This document shows positions 6,301 to 11,969 of a DNA stretch of 15,139 nucleotides, piece after piece. Every line of letters begins with the position of its first letter. Positions within the stretch are counted from its first letter, which is position 1. Source of the stretch: CAZVEV01 sp964625865 (GTDB lineage Bacteria; Planctomycetota; Phycisphaerae; SM23-33); the NCBI GenBank assembly GCA_964625865.1, contig CAZVEV010000132.1, forward strand, positions 1 through 15,139. The letters run 5' to 3'. Below the pieces are notes generated by a model that was not told the DNA's origin, searched no databases, and saw only the letters and a program-made list of their open reading frames with translations. The translations under genes and the position numbers were made by a program.

Positions 6301-8244
6301 ATGGCCAAGGCCCTCGAATTACTCATGGTTGCCGATTCGGACGACCAGGCGTCGCGCTACACCGAGGCGCTTCGCCGGGGCGGCTATGAACCGGCCGTCC
6401 GGCGGGTCCGGAGCGTACCGGCCGTCGTAGAGGCGCTGGGGGAGCAGGCCCATTGGGACGTCATCGTCGCCGACGCGGCGGCGCAGGACATCGACGGCCT
6501 GAAGGCGCTGACCCGGCTGGCCGGACGGAATCCGGGCGTGCCGCTGGTGTTGGTAGCCGATAACGCAACGTCGGGCAACGCGGGGACCTGCGCCCGGTGC
6601 GTGACTCCTGCAGACCTGGCCGCCGCGGTCGACCGGGCCGTCGGCGAGATCACGATCGACCTGGAGTCCGACACGTTTCTCCTCCGGGCGCTGATGGCGG
6701 GCACGACCGACCGGATCTACTTCAAGGACCTCCGGGGGCGGTTCCTCATGATCAGCCAGGCGGTGGCCGACATGTTCGACCTGGGCGATCCGTCTGACGC
6801 GGTGGGCAAGACGGACTTTGACTTTTTCACCGACGAGCACGCCGAGCAGGCCTTCGCCGACGAGCAGCAGGTCATTGCCACCGGCTTGCCCGTGGTCGCC
6901 AAGGACGAGAAGGAGACCTGGCCGGACGGACACGAGACGTGGGTCTCGACGACCAAGCTGCCGCTTCTCGACGCCGACGGGCACGTGATAGGCACATTCG
7001 GCATCTCGCGCGACATCACCGAGCAGGTCCTCGCCCGCCAGGAGCAGCAGCACCTCGAGGCCCAGTTGACCCAGGCCCAGAAGATGGAGGCCACCGGGCG
7101 ACTGGCCGGGGGGATGGCACACGACTTCAGGAACCAGTTGACCGTCATTCGCGGCTACTGCGACATCCTGTTGCGCCAGTTGGCCCAAGACGATCCGTCC
7201 CGTTTGTCGATCGAGGAGATCCGCGCCGCGGCCGAGCGGTCGGCGGGCGTGACGGGGCAACTGCTGGCCTTCAGTCGCAGGCAGGCGGTCTCGCCACAGG
7301 TGCTCGACGTCAGCAACGTGCTCCGCGAGATGGAGGGCTCGCTGGCGCAGATGCTCGGGGAAGACATCACCGTCTCGATGGTGCTCTCGCACGGGCGGGC
7401 CTGCATTCTGGCCGACCCGGCGCAGGTGCAGCAGGCGCTGATCAACATGGCCGTCAACGCCCGCGACGCCATGCCGGGCGGGGGCCACCTGACAATCGAG
7501 ACCGCGACGACGGACCTGGACGACGACTACGTCCGGCGCCACGTGGGCGCCAAGGGCGGCCCGCACCTGATGATCACCGTCAGCGACACGGGCACGGGGA
7601 TGGACCAGGCCACGTGCGAGCAGATCTTCGAACCGTTCTTCACGACCAAGGACAAGGGCAAGGGGACGGGGCTGGGGCTGTCGATGGTGTACGGGTTCGT
7701 CAAGCAGACCGGCGGGACGGTGACCGTCTACAGCGAGGTCGGGCATGGCTCGACGTTCACGATCTATCTGCCGCTGACCGCAGCGCCAGGCGAGGGTAGC
7801 GCCGAGCCGGCGGGGCCTGAACCGGCGGCGCGGAGTGAGGCGAGAGGCACCGAGACGATCCTGGTCGCCGAGGACGAGGACGCCGTCAGGGAACTGATCG
7901 CCCGTGTGCTGCGGCGCAGCGGCTACACCGTGCTGGAGGCCGGCAACGCACGCGAGGCCATGCCGCTGGGCGAGCACTACGACGGGGCGGTCGACCTGCT
8001 GATCACCGACGTGGTCATGCCCGGCATGAGCGGGCCGGAACTCGCTCAGTGCCTCCAGCCCATCCGCCCGAACATGCCCGTCCTGTTCCTGTCCGGCTAC
8101 ACCGCCGAGGCGATGGCCCCCCACGGCATGCTGAACGGGCAGGCCGAGCTTCTCACCAAACCGTTCGCCCCGGTCGCCCTGACCCGAACCGTCCGCCGCA
8201 TCCTCGACGAACGGAAGGAACGAACCGACGACGCAATACGTTGA
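6301..8244 (+). CDS. soluble hybrid histidine kinase (pseudo-REC, PAS, HisKA, HATPase_c, REC)
   Basis: A 647-residue signalling protein with no visible signal peptide or membrane helix, so probably cytosolic. Domains in order: an N-terminal receiver-like domain (about 5-115) keeping the acidic pocket (Asp12, Asp14-15) and Asp58 but lacking the usual switch Lys (VTPADL where KP/KD is expected) and shortened before it; a PAS domain (about 120-245; FxxSxDxT-like end GTFGISRDITE); HisKA with phospho-acceptor His274 in GGMAHDF; HATPase_c with N box Asn386 (NARDA), G1 DTGTGM (429-434) and G2 GKGTGLGLS (453-461); and a C-terminal receiver (about 517-635) with Asp525, phospho-acceptor Asp570 in LLITD and Lys620 in TKPF. 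HDFRNQL replaces the common HDFNNLL. There is no DNA-binding output domain, so phosphate must pass to a partner elsewhere. It is divergent from the LTxxQ operon. Confidence 0.93.
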   Translation: MAKALELLMVADSDDQASRYTEALRRGGYEPAVRRVRSVPAVVEALGEQAHWDVIVADAAAQDIDGLKALTRLAGRNPGVPLVLVADNATSGNAGTCARCVTPADLAAAVDRAVGEITIDLESDTFLLRALMAGTTDRIYFKDLRGRFLMISQAVADMFDLGDPSDAVGKTDFDFFTDEHAEQAFADEQQVIATGLPVVAKDEKETWPDGHETWVSTTKLPLLDADGHVIGTFGISRDITEQVLARQEQQHLEAQLTQAQKMEATGRLAGGMAHDFRNQLTVIRGYCDILLRQLAQDDPSRLSIEEIRAAAERSAGVTGQLLAFSRRQAVSPQVLDVSNVLREMEGSLAQMLGEDITVSMVLSHGRACILADPAQVQQALINMAVNARDAMPGGGHLTIETATTDLDDDYVRRHVGAKGGPHLMITVSDTGTGMDQATCEQIFEPFFTTKDKGKGTGLGLSMVYGFVKQTGGTVTVYSEVGHGSTFTIYLPLTAAPGEGSAEPAGPEPAARSEARGTETILVAEDEDAVRELIARVLRRSGYTVLEAGNAREAMPLGEHYDGAVDLLITDVVMPGMSGPELAQCLQPIRPNMPVLFLSGYTAEAMAPHGMLNGQAELLTKPFAPVALTRTVRRILDERKERTDDAIR

Positions 8245-8274
8245 CGCCTCGCACGGAGACATCATCGTTTAGCG

Positions 8275-8292
8275 GCCGATCGTCAGATCGGC
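8275..8292 (+). terminator. weak hairpin after the kinase gene
   Basis: GCCGATC (8275-8281) and GATCGGC (8286-8292) form a 7-bp stem around GTCA, 30 bases past the kinase stop. The following bases are pyrimidine-rich (CTTCCCCTT) but not a real T-run. It could end the kinase transcript and separate it from mnmG. Confidence 0.35.
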
Positions 8293-8332
8293 GGTCCTTC
8301 CCCTTCGTCGCCTTCACTCCGGGACGACGCGG

Positions 8333-8361
8333 TTGGTCCAAGCGTCCGCGACTGCTAGAAT
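8333..8361 (+). promoter_or_regulatory. promoter of mnmG, positioned for a leaderless mRNA
   Basis: TTGGTC at 8333-8338, 17 bases, then TAGAAT at 8356-8361 within an extended -10 (TGCTAGAAT). The base 7 positions past the -10 is 8368, the G of the GTG start codon. No purine-rich Shine-Dalgarno is present between. The transcript is therefore predicted to start at, or within a base or two of, the initiation codon. Confidence 0.6.
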
Positions 8362-8367
8362 GCCCCC

Positions 8368-10197
8368 GTGAACGGACCGTTTGACATCATCGTCATCGGC
8401 GGCGGACATGCGGGCACCGAGGCCGCCGCCGCCGCCGCGCGCCTGGGGGCGTCGGTGGGGCTGGTCACGCTCGATGCGGCCACCATCGCCGAGATGTCGT
8501 GCAATCCCGCAATAGGCGGGGTGGGCAAGGGGCAGATCGTGCGCGAGATCGACGCGATGGGCGGCCTGATGGGCCTGGCTGCCGATGCGACCGGCATCCA
8601 GTTCCGGATGCTCAACAGTTCCAAGGGCCCGGCTGTCTGGGGGCCCCGTGCCCAGGTGGACCGCCACGCCTACGCCCGGTGGGTCCAACGCCGGCTTGCC
8701 GCAATCGACAACATTAGCGTTATCGAGGGCGAGGCCGAGGCTGTCCTGACCGAAAACGGTCGCGCCGCGGGGGTGAATGTCGCGGGGGCGGAGATCCGCT
8801 GCGGCGCGGTAATCGTTACGGCCGGTACGTTCCTCCACGGCCTGATGCACCTGGGGCAGCGCACCTGGCCCGGCGGGCGCTATGGCGAACCGGCCGCCGG
8901 GGCCCTGAGCGAGTCTCTCCGGCAGTGCGGCCTGGAACTGGGGCGCCTCAAGACCGGCACGTGCCCGCGAATCGCCTCCGAGACCATCGACACCGATCTC
9001 TGCACGCGGCAGGACGGCGATACGGCGCCCCAGCCGTTTTCTTTCATGAACGACTCGCTCGACGTCGAGCAGGTTCCTTGCTGGCTGACGTCCACCACGC
9101 CCGAGATCCACCGGACGATTCGCGAGAACTTCCACCGCGCCCCGCTCTACACCGGACAGATCGCCTCGACCGGCCCGCGGTATTGCCCCTCCCTCGAAAC
9201 CAAGATCGAACGGTTCGCGGACAAGGACAGCCACCTGGTCTTTGTCGAGCCCGAAGGCCTGCCCGCCAACACCAACTGGGTCTACCTCAACGGGGTCTCG
9301 ACGTCCCTGCCCGCCGACGTGCAGGACGTCATTATCGCCCACATCCCGGGGCTGGAGCGGGCGAAGATCCTCCGGTACGGCTACGCCATCGAATACGACT
9401 ACGCCCCGCCGACGCAACTAAAGGCGACCCTTGAAACCAAGGCCCTGGGCGGCCTCTATCTTGCGGGCCAGGTCAACGGGACCACCGGCTACGAGGAAGC
9501 CGCCGCCCAGGGCCTGCTGGCCGGCGCCAACGCGGCGGCCGAACTGGCCCGGACAGATCCGCTGGTGCTCGGACGCGATGAAGCCTACATCGGCGTGATG
9601 ATAGATGACCTTGTCACAAAAGGAGTTACCGAGCCGTACCGCATGTTCACCAGCCGGGCCGAGCACCGCCTGGCCCTGCGGGCTGACAACGCAGACCGGC
9701 GACTGACCCCCATCGCCAAACGTATGGGACTGATCGATGACGCCCGGTGGTCGCGATATCAAGCCACCGCGAAGGCCACCGATCGCGCCGGCGAGTTATT
9801 CGACACCACACGAATTGATGGCGTGTTGATTTCTCAACTTCTTCAAAGACCAGGCGTTACGCTTGAGAGTATCCTCGCTGAACACCGCGACGAGAACTGC
9901 GGCGAACTGGCGGACCTGTATCAGGCCAACCGCCGAGCCGTCGCGTCACGCGCCATCGACGCTCGCTACGCCGGCTATCTCGCCAAGGAAGCGAAGGCCC
10001 TGAAGCGCATGCAGGACCTCGACCGAAAGATCATCCCCGAAGATCTTGATTATACACACGTTACACACCTGCGCCACGAGGCCCGCGAGAAGCTGACCGC
10101 CATTCGTCCCCGCTCGCTCGGCCAGGCCCTTCGCATCAGCGGCCTGACCCCCGCCGACATCACCGTCCTGGGCGTCTTCCTGGCATCGCAAGGGTAG
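8368..10197 (+). CDS. mnmG: tRNA uridine-5-carboxymethylaminomethyl modification enzyme MnmG (GidA)
   Basis: A 609-residue FAD enzyme that, with the GTPase MnmE, installs the carboxymethylaminomethyl group on wobble uridine 34 of certain tRNAs. The start is a GTG. The dinucleotide-binding motif GGGHAGTEAA is at 11-20. The conserved SCNPAIGGVGKG with its Cys45 and the second family cysteine, Cys273 in GPRYCPS, are both present. Further signatures are RLKTGT (193-198), LNGVSTSLP (308-316), GTTGYEEAAAQG (371-382) and SRAEHRLALR (429-438). The C-terminal helical domain, which contacts MnmE and tRNA, is complete (ending LTPADITVLGVFL). Length is close to the family norm. In the common tRNA-modification signature TGTPPR this protein has TGTCPR (196-201), a small deviation. 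mnmE and rsmG, frequent neighbours elsewhere, are absent here, so the gene stands alone. Confidence 0.97.
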   Translation: MNGPFDIIVIGGGHAGTEAAAAAARLGASVGLVTLDAATIAEMSCNPAIGGVGKGQIVREIDAMGGLMGLAADATGIQFRMLNSSKGPAVWGPRAQVDRHAYARWVQRRLAAIDNISVIEGEAEAVLTENGRAAGVNVAGAEIRCGAVIVTAGTFLHGLMHLGQRTWPGGRYGEPAAGALSESLRQCGLELGRLKTGTCPRIASETIDTDLCTRQDGDTAPQPFSFMNDSLDVEQVPCWLTSTTPEIHRTIRENFHRAPLYTGQIASTGPRYCPSLETKIERFADKDSHLVFVEPEGLPANTNWVYLNGVSTSLPADVQDVIIAHIPGLERAKILRYGYAIEYDYAPPTQLKATLETKALGGLYLAGQVNGTTGYEEAAAQGLLAGANAAAELARTDPLVLGRDEAYIGVMIDDLVTKGVTEPYRMFTSRAEHRLALRADNADRRLTPIAKRMGLIDDARWSRYQATAKATDRAGELFDTTRIDGVLISQLLQRPGVTLESILAEHRDENCGELADLYQANRRAVASRAIDARYAGYLAKEAKALKRMQDLDRKIIPEDLDYTHVTHLRHEAREKLTAIRPRSLGQALRISGLTPADITVLGVFLASQG

Positions 10198-10255
10198 ATC
10201 GTCGCAGTGGCTCCTGGTACAGAGCAGGAGAGAGGATAAAGAGAGAAAAGACACA

Positions 10256-10386
10256 GAAAGAGGACGGGGATTACACGGATTGACGGATTAAGGGGATTGG
10301 GGAACAGAGGCACAGTCCGGAAAGCTGTACCAAGTGACTTGTTCATCCCCCCAATCCTTCAATCCGTGTAATCCCCGTCCTCTTTC
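10256..10386. repeat. long inverted repeat with 28-bp perfect arms
   Basis: Arms at 10256-10283 and 10359-10386 are perfect reverse complements over 28 bases. The left arm begins GAAAGAGGACGGGG and contains ATTACACGGATTGA. Pairing continues imperfectly inward: GGATTAAGGGGATTGGGGAAC on the left against a similar run on the right. The intervening sequence is about 75 bases. Its core (ATTACACGGATT...) resembles short 'GGATTACACGGATT' repeats I recall from intergenic DNA of many bacterial genomes; the resemblance is from memory. Transcribed, it would form a long hairpin after mnmG. Confidence 0.8.
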
Positions 10387-10398
10387 CGTTGTCTCTTG

Positions 10399-10734
10399 GG
10401 CTCATCCGGATAATGCGTAGGTGGGTGCGGGCCAGTCGGGTGCATCCCTCTTGAGTAAGCAGCGCGATAGCGAGCGGGTGTCCCGTTGGCCCGTGACGCC
10501 ACCGCCGGGCTTGTCCCGGTGGAGCGATGATTCGTCACTAGCCCGACCGCTGCCCACGGTTCCCCGCCACCACGGGGCTTGTCCCCGTGGGGCGATGATT
10601 GCGCCCGCGGCCGGCGGGAGATCCTTCCGAAAACTCCGCCCGAACCGACCTTCCGAGCGACGAGTCATGGCTCGGCCGGGACAAGCCCGGTGGTGGCCTC
10701 TGGCCCATGGACCTACGCATTATCCGGATGAGCC
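10399..10734. mobile_element. MITE-like element with perfect 24-bp inverted ends
   Basis: The first 24 bases (10399-10422, starting GGCTCATCCGGA) are the exact reverse complement of the last 24 (10711-10734). The arms can be extended imperfectly inward (GGGTGCGGGCCA against CCATGGGCCA). Inside is a second inverted pair, 10499-10519 against 10676-10696, with one mismatch in 21, and a 26-base direct repeat with two mismatches (10507-10532 and 10575-10600). No transposase is encoded and no clear target-site duplication is visible (left flank ends CTCTTG, right flank starts AAAGGT). The 336-bp size, inverted ends and lack of a gene fit a non-autonomous transposable element or a large REP-type element. 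Confidence 0.6.
10499..10696. repeat. three copies of a CCGGG-CTTGT-CCCGG hairpin motif
   Basis: Copy 1 (10499-10522) and copy 2 (10570-10590, with an 8-bp CCACGGGG/CCCCGTGG stem) are direct repeats, each followed by (A/G)GCGATGATT. Copy 3 (10676-10696) is inverted. All share the CTTGT loop, seen as ACAAG in copy 3. Such small stem-loops with a fixed loop are typical of REP/BIME-like families. Confidence 0.7.
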
Positions 10735-10766
10735 AAAGGTGAACTGCCCGGACGGAGCACTAGCAT

Positions 10767-10877
10767 CGCGGCCAAGGGGTCTGGCATCGTCTCAGCCGCG
10801 TGCCAAGCACGCCAAGGGACCCACCCCCCTCCAGCCCACAAAGTCGGCTAGCATCGAAGCCAGACCCCTTAGCCGCG
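10767..10877. repeat. REP-like inverted repeat around AAGGGGTCTGGC
   Basis: Bases 10767-10789 match the reverse complement of 10855-10877 with two mismatches in 23; the core AAGGGGTCTGGC is exact. In addition CTAGCATCG occurs as a direct repeat next to each arm (about 10760-10768 and 10848-10856), so direct and inverted units overlap. The two arms flank about 65 bases with no gene. Confidence 0.65.
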
Positions 10878-10937
10878 TTCCTGCGCATGTTAATCTGGGC
10901 AGCCTGTACAGGATGGATTGTTTTTCAGGCCGACCGG

Positions 10938-10969
10938 GGAGGGAAAAAAGTCGAGGTTTTTTCGCCTCC
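10938..10969. terminator. A-run/T-run hairpin, possible attenuator or terminator
   Basis: GGAGG (10938-10942) then GAAAAAA pair with TTTTTTC then, after a one-base bulge, CCTCC (10965-10969); the loop is GTCGAGG. The T-run lies in the 3' arm rather than after it, so classical termination is uncertain. TTTTTC (10958-10963), 17 bases, then TATTTT (10981-10986) could also be read as a weak promoter toward flgM. Confidence 0.3.
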
Positions 10970-11037
10970 TGCCAGGCCGCTATTTTAATGCCATTTAGGA
11001 CAAGCACTTACATGAACATCAAATCGACCCGCTGATT

Positions 11038-11065
11038 TAAGATCCATCCCCTTTCGATGCGATAA
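11038..11065 (+). promoter_or_regulatory. possible sigma-28 (FliA-type) promoter of flgM
   Basis: TAAG at 11038-11041 and TGCGATAA at 11058-11065 are 16 bases apart. The FliA consensus is TAAA, about 15 bases, GCCGATAA. Control of flgM by the sigma factor its product inhibits would match the known class 3 flagellar logic. The match is imperfect and the leader would be about 210 nt long. Confidence 0.35.
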
Positions 11066-11072
11066 GAGTAGA

Positions 11073-11284
11073 GCGACACAAGGACGTGCCGGCCCGTCAG
11101 GACGACGGGCTGGGATCAGCGGCGGCGAAATGGACTCGCGGCGCTCCCCACGCAGAAACGGACAAGGATGTAGGCCGGATCCGGGTCGAGGCCACCATGG
11201 TGACCACGGATGCGCCAGGCCCCAGCCCGGGCCGGAGATAGTGCCTGTCAGACCGTAGCGGCAGGCCGTTTAAGAGGTTCACCA
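11073..11284 (+). promoter_or_regulatory. long structured leader of flgM
   Basis: The stretch contains a 10-bp hairpin, CCGGCCCGTC (11089-11098) with GACGGGCTGG (11104-11113) including one G-T pair; a near-direct repeat ACAAGGACGT/ACAAGGATGT (11078-11087 and 11162-11171); palindromes CCGGATCCGG (11175-11184) and CACCATGGTG (11193-11202); and a two-part hairpin, GCCTG/CAGGC enclosing CCG/CGG (11243-11266), ending 6 bases before the Shine-Dalgarno. It matches no RNA family I know. It could control flgM translation or contain an independent small RNA. Confidence 0.4.
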
Positions 11285-11569
11285 ATGATTGACGTTAATG
11301 GAATCAACCCGGTATCGGCCCCGAAGGCCGTCCAGCCGACCCAGCCGCCCGCTGTCGCACAGAGCCAGACCGGCCCCGGATGGGTCGCCGACGTGGTGGA
11401 TATCTCGACCGCCTCCATCCTCGCCGCCCAGATCCACGAGACCCCCGCGGTCCGCACGGACCTGGTTCAGCGCGTCAAGCAGGAGATCGAGGCCGGCACG
11501 TACGAAACCGAAGCGCGAATTGATGTAACCGTGGACAAGCTCATGGATGAGCTGTTTCCGCAGGTCTAG
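11285..11569 (+). CDS. flgM: FlgM-like anti-sigma-28 factor
   Basis: A 94-residue protein that probably binds and holds the flagellar sigma factor (sigma-28/FliA) until the hook is complete, when FlgM is exported. The start at 11285 has AGAGG 7 bases upstream; an in-frame ATG at 11210 would add 25 arginine-rich residues through the palindromic leader and is rejected. The N-terminal half (1-35) is Pro/Gln/Ala-rich and disorder-like, as in the family. The C-terminal half (about 54-92) fits the FlgM core: VRTDLVQRVKQEIEAGTY, then a short polar link, then VDKLMDELF. Classical FlgM has an equivalent I-x-x-G-x-Y and a final aliphatic helix. No other flagellar gene lies in the window. A strong terminator follows, so the gene is a single transcription unit. 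A less likely alternative is an unrelated small helical regulator. Confidence 0.8.
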   Translation: MIDVNGINPVSAPKAVQPTQPPAVAQSQTGPGWVADVVDISTASILAAQIHETPAVRTDLVQRVKQEIEAGTYETEARIDVTVDKLMDELFPQV

Positions 11570-11611
11570 TTGTAACCGTTGTTAACCGGCAGCTCAGGGC
11601 CGGATGAAATC

Positions 11612-11642
11612 GGGCGCGGATGGAGCCGCGCCCTTTCTTTTT
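11612..11642 (+). terminator. intrinsic terminator of flgM
   Basis: GGGCGCGG (11612-11619) and CCGCGCCC (11626-11633) form a perfect 8-bp GC stem around ATGGAG, directly followed by TTTCTTTTT (11634-11642). This is the clearest terminator in the window, 43 bases past the flgM stop. Confidence 0.92.
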
Positions 11643-11896
11643 GCGCGGAGGGTTCAACGTCACTGACGTGCAGTCATTCTCGTCCGTCGCCAATGGGATT
11701 CAGAAGTCAAACGCCCACGGGTTCCACCCGTGGGGTCTCCGCGAACACGGATCACTTCCGAAACCGGGGTCTCGCGAACGGGTCCGCGAAGGTGACGGGT
11801 TCTCGCGGTAAGGCGTGCAACTCGTTGCACGCGGGTCGAATACCTTGTCCGCTCCGCTGCACCCCTCTTCTGAATCGCGCCCAGGATACTTTGGGT
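11643..11896. other. spacer with three compact palindromes
   Basis: No gene is seen. The spacer holds ACGTCACTGACGT (11657-11669, odd palindrome), a 9-bp hairpin with CCCACGGGT (11714-11722) and ACCCGTGGG (11726-11734), and the second GCGTGCAA hairpin. Between them are degenerate GTCTC-GCGAAC units (about 11735 and 11770). It separates the flgM terminator from the ATPase promoter. Confidence 0.6.
11813..11832. repeat. dispersed palindromic repeat, GCGTGCAA family (copy 2)
   Basis: GCGTGCAA (11813-11820) and TTGCACGC (11825-11832) flank CTCG. The stem is identical to that at 1146-1166, and the left flank GTAAGGCGTGCAACT matches GTAGGGCGTGCAACT there with one difference. The loop differs (CTCG versus CTGGC), so the stem, not the loop, is kept. 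Confidence 0.7.
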
Positions 11897-11925
11897 TTGA
11901 CACTACTCATCGTTATGAGTAGAAT
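11897..11925 (+). promoter_or_regulatory. near-consensus promoter of the DUF4143 ATPase
   Basis: A perfect TTGACA (11897-11902), 17 bases, then TAGAAT (11920-11925). The predicted start is near 11932. The spacer, the -10 and the start point are covered by two palindromes listed separately, so this strong promoter is probably repressed under most conditions. Confidence 0.85.
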
Positions 11926-11945
11926 TACTCAAGATAGCGAGTAAT
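11903..11945. promoter_or_regulatory. tandem palindromic operator over the ATPase promoter
   Basis: Palindrome 1 is CTACTCAT (11903-11910), CGTT, ATGAGTAG (11915-11922). Palindrome 2 is ATTACTC (11924-11930), 8 bases, GAGTAAT (11939-11945). Both have perfect arms sharing a TACTC half-site, with centres about 22 bases apart. Together they cover the promoter spacer, the -10 element and the predicted transcription start, which is the classical place for a repressor. The binding protein is unknown; no DNA-binding regulator is encoded next to it. Confidence 0.75.
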
Positions 11946-11969
11946 AATGGGCGATAACGGAGATACCCC

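Larger units (their letters stand above)
10198..11037. other. repeat-rich intergenic region without genes
   Basis: About 840 bases with no supportable gene. Open frames run through it (for example 10421-11035) but they cross palindromic repeats and have no family features. Contents in order: a CTCCTG/CAGGAG hairpin just after mnmG (10211-10230, no T-run), the 28-bp inverted repeat (10256-10386), the MITE-like element (10399-10734), an inverted repeat of about 23 bp (10767-10877), and an AT-richer stretch (10890-11040) with an A-run/T-run hairpin. This spacer looks like a landing zone for small repeats. Confidence 0.7.

Noticed and set aside
5240..6430. A 396-codon plus-strand frame across the upstream LTxxQ gene
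   Set aside because: It is Leu/Asp/Gly-rich shadow coding. The minus-strand frame aligns with its neighbouring paralogue, which proves that strand is the coding one.
6319..8265. A 648-codon open frame antisense to the hybrid kinase
   Set aside because: It is the GC-rich shadow of a well-supported kinase gene; its translation has no recognisable domain and is rich in Arg, Gly and His.
8314..9417. A 367-codon open frame antisense to mnmG
   Set aside because: mnmG is certain on the other strand, and the antisense product has no recognisable features.
10256..10877. A CRISPR array
   Set aside because: The repeats are inverted, of several types and irregularly spaced; there are no equal repeat-spacer units and no cas genes.
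10421..11035. A 204-codon open frame in the repeat region
   Set aside because: It runs through the inverted ends and hairpins of repeats, has no ribosome binding site and no family features.
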